Below, piece after piece: positions 6,396-10,516 of a DNA stretch of 10,516 nucleotides. How positions within the stretch are numbered: position 1 is the stretch's first letter; each line of letters begins with the position of its first letter. The notes below the pieces were generated by a model that did not search any database, had not been told where the DNA came from, and saw only the letters and a program-made list of their open reading frames with translations. The DNA comes from Chloroflexota bacterium. GTDB lineage: Bacteria > Chloroflexota > Limnocylindria > Limnocylindrales > CSP1-4. The stretch is from contig JAOUEG010000044.1 in the NCBI GenBank assembly GCA_029858845.1, positions 1 to 10,516 on the forward strand, read 5' to 3'. Position numbers and translations under genes: made by a program.

Positions 6396-7745
6396 CTAGG
6401 CCGCGTGGATCGGCAGTTCCACCCGGACCAGCGTCGGCCCGGCGGGAGGGCTCGAGAGGTCGAGCGATCCGTCGAGCGCACCGACCCGGTCGCGCAGGCC
6501 GGCGAGGCCGCCGCCGGGCGCCACGGTCGCGCCGCCCACGCCGTCGTCGGAGATCTCCACGATCAGGGACCCCGTGCCGCGGCGTACGCGGACTTCGCAG
6601 GAGGTTGCCGAGCTGTGCTTGGCGACGTTCGCCAGCGATTCCGTGACCACGAAGTAGGCGGCCCGCTCCACGGCGGCAGGGAGACGCTCTCCGTCGCTGA
6701 GCGAGCTGTCCACGGTCGTCGGCACCGGGCAGCTGCCGGCGACGGCCCCCAGGGCGGCGACGAGCCCCCGGTCGAGGAGGATGGCCGGTGCGGTCCCTCG
6801 GACGAGTTCGCGAAGTTCGGCCAGGGCCTGGCGCGCCTGCGCGCGGGCTTCGGCGATCAGCGCCTTGGCCGATGCCGGGTCCGTCTCCACGCGTTCCTCC
6901 GCCAGACCCAGGTCGATCGCCAGCGCGACGAGCCGCTGCTGGGCGCCGTCGTGCAGGTCGCGTTCGATCCGACGGAGTTCACTCGCCTCCAGCTCAAGCG
7001 CCGCCGACCGGCTGCCTCGAAGCCGCTCGACGTCCTGACGGAGGGCGGTGTTCGGATCGACGCACAGCAGTCCCTGCACGACGGCCCTGTGGAGGATCTG
7101 CACGCCCTTTGCGACGGAGGCGGCGACCGGGATGAGGACGAGCCCGACGAGGATCGTCGCCGCCATGACGCCGTCCCAGGCGACCGGGAATGCGTCGATG
7201 AGGGGTGCGACCCCGAGGGATCTGAGGCCGGCGACGACGAGCGGCGACGCGATCAGGACGAGGGCCGACACCCACAGGCCGATGACGACGGCGAACTCGA
7301 GGATCGCCAGCGGGAACAGGACGAGGATGTAGACGACGTCCCGCCAGCGGTTCGCGTCGAGGAACACCGCCTCCGCCGTGTCCCGGATCCACGGACCGTA
7401 GGGACTCGCCGGGCGACGGTCGTAGGAGCGATACGAGTGCGCCGCCATCGGGCGCCCGTCGACGAATGTCATCCGCCATCGCTCGATCCGGGCGAATGCC
7501 CGGCAGACCTCGATCCCGAGACCGATGATCGGGATCCCGATCAGCACCAGGAGGAGCGAGCCTCCCGACGAGAAGCACGCGCTCACGATCGCCATCGACA
7601 CCATCGCCACCCCGAATCCGAGCAGGACGGCGAGCGTCGCTCGCCACGAGTTCGGATCCAGCGGCGAGCGCAGGAAGGCCCGGGCGAGGTCACCCAGGTC
7701 GCGTGCCGCTGAGGGCTGTGGCCGGCTGCCGGCGTCGTTGATCAT
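6396..7745 (-). CDS. NarL-type sensor histidine kinase (HisKA_3/HATPase_c)
   Basis: A 449-residue inner-membrane kinase. The N-terminal sensor part has hydrophobic helices at about 36-58, 62-80, 137-176 (long enough for two) and 193-215, resembling the compact sensor modules of actinobacterial and chloroflexotal NarL-type kinases. The dimerisation/phosphoacceptor box is RRIERDLHDGAQQRL (258-272), with H265 the predicted phosphorylated residue. The ATPase part has the N box TESLANVAKHS (368-378; N373), ISDDGVGG (398-405) and GGGLAGLRDR (411-420). It should phosphorylate the response regulator at 8963. Between them sits the beta-repeat membrane protein, transcribed in the same direction as the kinase but separated from it by a 15-bp stem. 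ATG at 7745; no Shine-Dalgarno, and TAGGGT lies 7 bases upstream, suggesting a separate leaderless message. No periplasmic ligand domain is seen, so the stimulus is probably membrane-borne. Confidence 0.93.
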   Translation of the reverse strand: MINDAGSRPQPSAARDLGDLARAFLRSPLDPNSWRATLAVLLGFGVAMVSMAIVSACFSSGGSLLLVLIGIPIIGLGIEVCRAFARIERWRMTFVDGRPMAAHSYRSYDRRPASPYGPWIRDTAEAVFLDANRWRDVVYILVLFPLAILEFAVVIGLWVSALVLIASPLVVAGLRSLGVAPLIDAFPVAWDGVMAATILVGLVLIPVAASVAKGVQILHRAVVQGLLCVDPNTALRQDVERLRGSRSAALELEASELRRIERDLHDGAQQRLVALAIDLGLAEERVETDPASAKALIAEARAQARQALAELRELVRGTAPAILLDRGLVAALGAVAGSCPVPTTVDSSLSDGERLPAAVERAAYFVVTESLANVAKHSSATSCEVRVRRGTGSLIVEISDDGVGGATVAPGGGLAGLRDRVGALDGSLDLSSPPAGPTLVRVELPIHAA

Positions 7746-7752
7746 GGCGTGG

Positions 7753-7758
7753 ACCCTA
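7753..7758 (-). promoter_or_regulatory. Probable -10 element of the histidine kinase gene
   Basis: On the minus strand TAGGGT (TANNNT) is followed by 7 bases and the ATG at 7745. With no Shine-Dalgarno, this predicts a leaderless transcript. The place for a -35 is taken by the GC-rich hairpin at 7761-7796, so the promoter may be weak or need an activator. Confidence 0.45.
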
Positions 7759-7760
7759 CA

Positions 7761-7796
7761 CCGCGCCGCGCCGGCGATGGTGCCGGCGCGGCGCGG
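7761..7796 (-). terminator. Perfect 15-bp inverted repeat between the membrane-protein and kinase genes
   Basis: CCGCGCCGCGCCGGC (7761-7775) and its exact reverse complement (7782-7796) enclose a 6-base loop, GATGGT. The stem is entirely G-C and begins 13 bases past the stop of the beta-repeat membrane protein gene in the direction of its transcription. There is no T-run after it; it could terminate or attenuate transcription, protect the upstream mRNA 3' end, or serve as a protein-binding site over the kinase promoter. Confidence 0.6.
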
Positions 7797-7809
7797 TCAT
7801 TCGAGCCGC

Positions 7810-8742
7810 TCAGGCGGCGCTGGGAGTCGGTTGCGTCGAAGGAGCGTCCCCGACGGCTGGGGTCGGCGGACGGATCGTGCGCCACGCCATCAGGAGGAGG
7901 GCTCCGAAGCCGAACAGGGTCGCGATCGCCGAGACGAAGGGCACGATCCCGGCGAACGCCAGGGCGATCACCCCCACGAGCGCGGCGCGGTAGGGCCGGC
8001 CCGTCTCGGCCGTTCCGCGGAGTCGGCCGAGGATCCAATCGCCGATCCAGATCGCGGCGACGATCCACCCGGCGAACGCGATCAGCGGCAGCAGGATGAA
8101 CAGCATCGCGAATCCGACCGGAGCGCCGACGATGGTCATCATCACCAGGACCGACACGAGCGGCAGCACGACCATCCCGATGAGACCCGCGACGAGCACC
8201 TGACCGGGCTCCCGCGTGATGAGCGACTCGGCCACGCGGACCTGGCGGGCGCCGAACGCGGCAACGACGAGGCCGGCCACGATGGCGGCGAGCCCGAAGC
8301 CGATGAACAGCAGGATGAACATGGGGATGAGCAGGATCCCCACGGCCGCGAGGTCGGCATCCAGGCGCTGGACGGATCCCTGGACCGTGGAGCCGGGATC
8401 CTGCGTGACCGTTCCGCCCAGCGTTCGGACGTCGCCGAGGACGGTCGAGCCGCCGGCCAGGGTCGCGCTGCCATCGATGACCGTCAGCCTCTCGGCGGTG
8501 CCACCCGACAGCGTTGCGCTGCCCCCGACGATGACGAGATCCTGGACGTCGCCGCGCACCGTGGCGCTTCCGCCCACGACGACCAGCGCGTCGAGGTCGT
8601 CTCCCGCCGCGACGTCGGCCGTGCCGTTGACCGACACGAGGACCCGGTCGGCCGGGTACGAAGGTTCCGCGGCGACGGTGGCGGACACGCCGATGCCGAG
8701 GACGAGGATGAGGGCGGCCAACAGGCCGATGAGGCGGTGCAT
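7810..8742 (-). CDS. Bactofilin-like beta-repeat membrane protein with signal peptide
   Basis: A 310-residue predicted exported and membrane-anchored protein. Residues 1-25 are a signal peptide or signal anchor (possible cleavage after VAA, 23-25). Residues about 34-125 form near-regular repeats of roughly 17 residues, such as LVVVGGSATVRGDVQD, LVIVGGSATLSGGTAER and LTVIDGSATLAGG, resembling the right-handed beta-helix of bactofilins (polymer-forming cytoskeletal family). Residues 131-288 contain four to five hydrophobic helices (about 131-165, 181-205, 206-235, 252-288), and the last 20 residues are Pro/Thr/Ser-rich. Unlike cytoplasmic bactofilins, this topology places the beta part outside the membrane if the signal is used. 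ATG at 8742 has GAAAGGGG 6 bases upstream. The promoter is probably TTGGCC-N17-TAGCGT at 8871-8843. It lies between a kinase and its probable regulator, so it may be a sensor accessory or a target. Function not established. Confidence 0.82.
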   Translation of the reverse strand: MHRLIGLLAALILVLGIGVSATVAAEPSYPADRVLVSVNGTADVAAGDDLDALVVVGGSATVRGDVQDLVIVGGSATLSGGTAERLTVIDGSATLAGGSTVLGDVRTLGGTVTQDPGSTVQGSVQRLDADLAAVGILLIPMFILLFIGFGLAAIVAGLVVAAFGARQVRVAESLITREPGQVLVAGLIGMVVLPLVSVLVMMTIVGAPVGFAMLFILLPLIAFAGWIVAAIWIGDWILGRLRGTAETGRPYRAALVGVIALAFAGIVPFVSAIATLFGFGALLLMAWRTIRPPTPAVGDAPSTQPTPSAA

Positions 8743-8842
8743 CGAGTGCCCCTTTCGTGAGGACTGCGGTGGGCCCGGCTGCTGAGCGGCTTGCGCCGTC
8801 GATCGCGGTCCGGCCCGCGACGGTGGTTCGTTGTCATCACCG

Positions 8843-8871
8843 ACGCTACGCCCGGGCTCACGCGGGGCCAA
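8843..8871 (-). promoter_or_regulatory. Candidate promoter of the beta-repeat membrane protein gene
   Basis: On the minus strand TTGGCC (8871-8866) and TAGCGT (8848-8843) are 17 bases apart, giving a start near 8836 and a leader of about 94 bases before the ATG at 8742. The -35 keeps the TTG; the -10 keeps TA...T. Confidence 0.4.
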
Positions 8872-8893
8872 TCCAGACACCCGGCGTCTTCGA

Positions 8894-8919
8894 GGTGGGG
8901 TTATCCCCACCATGGTGGG
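8894..8919. promoter_or_regulatory. Nested inverted repeats between divergent promoters, possible operator
   Basis: GGTGGGG (8894-8900), TTAT, CCCCACC (8905-8911) is a perfect 7-bp dyad. The same right arm also forms the perfect 14-bp palindrome CCCACCATGGTGGG (8906-8919) with the next bases. The site lies 44-69 bases upstream of the response-regulator GTG and outside the -35 of the membrane-protein promoter, a suitable place for a dimeric regulator acting on both genes. The response regulator is a candidate binder, by inference only. Confidence 0.5.
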
Positions 8920-8950
8920 CGGACGCCTTTCGCGCGGGGCGTCGTCGGCG

Positions 8951-8956
8951 CAGAAT
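8951..8956 (+). promoter_or_regulatory. Possible -10 element of the response regulator gene
   Basis: CAGAAT, six bases before the GTG at 8963, keeps the A at position 2 and T at position 6 of TANNNT. Its spacing matches the other leaderless-type promoters here, and no Shine-Dalgarno precedes the GTG. No good -35 is visible, consistent with dependence on an activator. Confidence 0.35.
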
Positions 8957-8962
8957 CCGGGC

Positions 8963-9628
8963 GTGATCGATCGGCAGTTCCGGGTGGTCATCGCCGAGGA
9001 CTCGGTGCTCCTGCGCGAGGGCCTCGTCCGGCTCATCGAGGATTCCGGCGCGCTCGTCGTCGCCAAGGTCGGAGACGGGCCGTCGTTCGTGGAAGCGGTC
9101 CTCGAGCACCACCCCGACGTCTCGGTGGTCGACGTCCGGATGCCCCCGACGCAGCGCGACGAAGGGCTTCGCGCCGCGATCGAGGCGCGCCGGCGCGTTC
9201 CCGGGTCACGCATCCTCGTGCTGAGCCAGTACGTCGAGCGGCAGTACGCGCGGGAGCTGCTCTCGGATGGAGCCGGCGGTGTGGGCTACCTGCTCAAGGA
9301 CCGTGTCGCGGACGTCCGCGAGTTCATGGACGCCCTTCGCCGGGTCGCCGCCGGCGGGACCGCGCTCGACCCGGAGGTCGTCGCGCAGCTCATGGTCCGC
9401 CGCAGCCGGGACGATCGGCTCACCACGCTGACGCCACGGGAGCGAGAGGTGCTCGGCGCCATGGCCGAGGGGAAGACCAATGCCGGGATCGCGGCGGCGC
9501 TCGGGGTCACGGAGGGCGCCGCCGAGAAGCACATCAGCAACATCTTCGGCAAGCTCGACCTGCCCGATTCCCAGAGCGACCACCGCCGGGTCCTCGCGGT
9601 CTTGGCCTACCTTGGCGCGGACATCTGA
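8963..9628 (+). CDS. NarL/LuxR-type response regulator
   Basis: A 221-residue cytoplasmic transcription regulator. The receiver domain (about 6-125) has the acidic pair E12 D13 (VVIAEDSVLLREG), the phosphorylated Asp in VSVVDVRMPPT (D57), S88 in the conserved Ser/Thr position (ILVLSQY), and YLLKDRV (K112). The LuxR-type helix-turn-helix spans about 155-200: LTPREREVLGAMAEGKTNAG, then the recognition helix region EGAAEKHISNIFGKLDL. It pairs by family with the HisKA_3 kinase encoded at 6396-7745. The GTG at 8963 is chosen because the receiver begins immediately after it; an in-frame ATG at 8912 would add 17 residues with no domain meaning and lies inside the palindrome. It is divergent from the membrane-protein gene and may regulate it through the repeats at 8894-8919. 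Confidence 0.93.
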   Translation: MIDRQFRVVIAEDSVLLREGLVRLIEDSGALVVAKVGDGPSFVEAVLEHHPDVSVVDVRMPPTQRDEGLRAAIEARRRVPGSRILVLSQYVERQYARELLSDGAGGVGYLLKDRVADVREFMDALRRVAAGGTALDPEVVAQLMVRRSRDDRLTTLTPREREVLGAMAEGKTNAGIAAALGVTEGAAEKHISNIFGKLDLPDSQSDHRRVLAVLAYLGADI

Positions 9629-9676
9629 CCCGACGACGGCGCCCCGGCCGGCGAACGCGCGGTCAGCGGCGTCGGG
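9629..9676. terminator. Possible bidirectional terminator between the regulator and the methyltransferase-like gene
   Basis: CCCGACG (9629-9635) directly follows the regulator stop and is complementary to CGTCGGG (9670-9676), just before the convergent gene's stop at 9685. The interior can form a small extra stem (CGCC 9640-9643 with GGCG 9650-9653). No T-run in either direction, so the call is modest. Confidence 0.35.
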
Positions 9677-9684
9677 GCGGTCGG

Positions 9685-10485
9685 TCAGGCACTGACGGTG
9701 ACGGCGCTCCCGGTCTCGAGGTAGTTCTCGGCGTAGATCTCCTGGTTGAGCAGGATCCCGGCCGTTCGCATCGCGTCCATCAGCTCATGGTCGAACGGAT
9801 CCAGGATCGCGGCGTCCAGGCCGGTGCCCATCGCCATGACCAGGTAGGTGCGATTGACCAGGCTCCGGTGGGTCGTCCCCTGCGAGACGTTGCTCAGGCC
9901 GACGATGATCCGCGGGGCGGGATCGCTCAGGGCCTTGAACATGCCGATCGCCTTGAGGGCGGCCGCGGACTGATCCTGGGCGGCACTGACCGGCAGGACG
10001 ATGGGGTCGAGTAGCAGCCGATCCGGCGGCAGGCCCAGCTCCATCGCGCGAGCGACGATGGTCAGCGCGATCTCCGTCCTGGCGTCCGCGTTGCGCGGGA
10101 TCCCGCGCTCGTCGATGGTCAGCCCGATGACGCTCGCCCCGTGCTCGACGGCCAGCGGGAGCAGGGAATCGAGCCGGTCCTGGGCTCCCGTCGTGGAGTT
10201 GATGATCGGGGGCCGCCGGGCGGCCGTGAGCCCGGACACGAGGACCGGCAGCTTCGGCGTGTCGATCGCCAGCGGCACGTCCACGGCGTCCTGAGCGGTC
10301 TCGACCAACCAGCGCATGACCTCGACCGGGTCGCCCTCCGTGGGGCCGGTGTTGATGTCGAGCGCCTGCGCGCCGGCCTCCACCTGCCGGCGGGCCAGGT
10401 CGGCGATCGCGGGCGCGTCACGCTCGGCGATCGCCCGCGCAACGACCTTGAACATCCCGTTGATGCGCTCTCCGATGATGAACAT
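9685..10485 (-). CDS. acsE: Methyltetrahydrofolate:corrinoid/iron-sulfur protein methyltransferase-like (pterin-binding) enzyme
   Basis: A 266-residue TIM-barrel protein of the dihydropteroate synthase/MeTr superfamily. MeTr moves the methyl group of methyltetrahydrofolate to the cobalt of a corrinoid protein in the Wood-Ljungdahl pathway; related enzymes act in methyl-group and C1 metabolism. Motifs: FIIGERINGMF (2-12), ALDINTGP (41-48), AIDTPK (73-78; D75), INSTTG (95-100; N96), LLLDPIVLPVSA (157-168; D160), GLSNVSQGTTHR (196-207; N199), LNQEIYAENYL (246-256). D75, N96, D160 and N199 match, by number as well as context, the residues known to bind the pterin or act in Moorella MeTr. Length matches the family. 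It is too short for methionine synthase and has motifs unlike true FolP. ATG at 10485 has GGGAG 6 bases upstream. A TAG at 10504-10502 on the same strand may end a preceding operon gene outside the window. The acsE symbol denotes family; physiological pathway is inference. Confidence 0.85.
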   Translation of the reverse strand: MFIIGERINGMFKVVARAIAERDAPAIADLARRQVEAGAQALDINTGPTEGDPVEVMRWLVETAQDAVDVPLAIDTPKLPVLVSGLTAARRPPIINSTTGAQDRLDSLLPLAVEHGASVIGLTIDERGIPRNADARTEIALTIVARAMELGLPPDRLLLDPIVLPVSAAQDQSAAALKAIGMFKALSDPAPRIIVGLSNVSQGTTHRSLVNRTYLVMAMGTGLDAAILDPFDHELMDAMRTAGILLNQEIYAENYLETGSAVTVSA

Positions 10486-10491
10486 GGCACT

Positions 10492-10496
10492 CTCCC
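10492..10496 (-). promoter_or_regulatory. Ribosome binding site fixing the start of the MeTr-like gene
   Basis: On the minus strand GGGAG lies 6 bases before the ATG at 10485. An in-frame TTG at 10500 is rejected because it precedes this site and adds only five residues. Confidence 0.65.
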
Positions 10497-10516
10497 GCAA
10501 GCTAGGCCGGCGTTTC

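Noticed and set aside
6153..7712. 519-codon plus-strand open frame opposite the histidine kinase
   Set aside because: Product is rich in R, D, E and H repeats typical of an antisense shadow; the kinase H, N and G boxes on the minus strand are unambiguous.
8460..8600. Repetitive DNA that might suggest a CRISPR or tandem repeat
   Set aside because: It encodes the GSAT-type protein repeats of the membrane protein; the DNA units diverge and there are no spacers.
7525..8760. Plus-strand 411-codon frame opposite the membrane protein
   Set aside because: Hydrophilic repetitive shadow of the transmembrane codons; no start signal or domain.
8912..8962. ATG at 8912 as start of the response regulator
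   Set aside because: Lies inside a perfect palindrome, has no well-placed Shine-Dalgarno, and adds residues outside the receiver domain.
8743..9213. Upstream in-frame extension of the beta-repeat membrane protein to 9213
   Set aside because: It would run antisense through the regulator gene and bury the signal peptide; the ATG at 8742 has a Shine-Dalgarno and a signal sequence directly after it.
10502..10516. Possible C-terminus of another minus-strand gene ending in TAG at 10504-10502
   Set aside because: Only four codons lie inside the window, too little to call a gene; mentioned only as context for the MeTr-like gene.

Overview
The window is high-GC DNA (roughly two thirds G+C by eye) from a bacterium with dense, short-spaced genes. 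No rRNA, tRNA, IS element, CRISPR array or phage gene is visible. Several genes carry an A-T hexamer (TANNNT or a weaker form) only 6-7 bases before a start codon with no Shine-Dalgarno, a leaderless-mRNA arrangement common in Actinobacteriota and some Chloroflexota. The gene families present (ArsR/AHSA1 pair, DinB-like, DUF1801, NarL-type two-component genes, folate:corrinoid methyltransferase) fit a soil or subsurface Chloroflexota or Actinobacteriota member; this is inference, with no marker gene to settle it.

Left part (1-2348): a small membrane-anchored SAM methyltransferase (118-756, +) converges on an HD-domain protein resembling cyanamide hydratase-type HD proteins (1396-785, -). The HD gene diverges from a PEP-mutase/isocitrate-lyase-superfamily enzyme (1515-2348, +).

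Middle (2349-6375): a DinB-like putative metalloprotein and an HSL-type (HGGG/GESAGG) alpha/beta hydrolase form a tight pair. Next comes an ArsR-family repressor whose stop overlaps (ATGA) the start of a 483-residue protein made of three SRPBCC/AHSA1-like domains. This pair has the best promoter in the window: TTGACA-N18-TATCAT with an inverted repeat GTAACC-N4-GGTTAC filling the spacer, and the ATG lies at the expected transcription start. A DUF1801 protein follows.

Right part (6396-9628): a NarL-type two-component system in an unusual split layout. The histidine kinase (7745-6396, -) and a secreted/bactofilin-like beta-repeat membrane protein (8742-7810, -) lie on one strand. The LuxR/NarL response regulator (8963-9628, +) diverges from the membrane protein. 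Their shared 220-bp intergenic region holds nested inverted repeats, and a perfect 15-bp stem separates the membrane-protein gene from the kinase gene. Together they look like a small envelope-linked signalling module.

Right edge (9685-10485, -): a complete methyltetrahydrofolate:corrinoid/iron-sulfur protein methyltransferase-like enzyme (AcsE/MeTr family) that keeps the Asp75, Asn96, Asp160 and Asn199 residues known for the family. It probably belongs to an operon continuing past the window.

Most of the window is ordinary chromosomal metabolism and regulation. The most noteworthy parts are the ArsR/triple-SRPBCC operon with its promoter-embedded operator and the kinase/beta-repeat membrane protein/regulator module.
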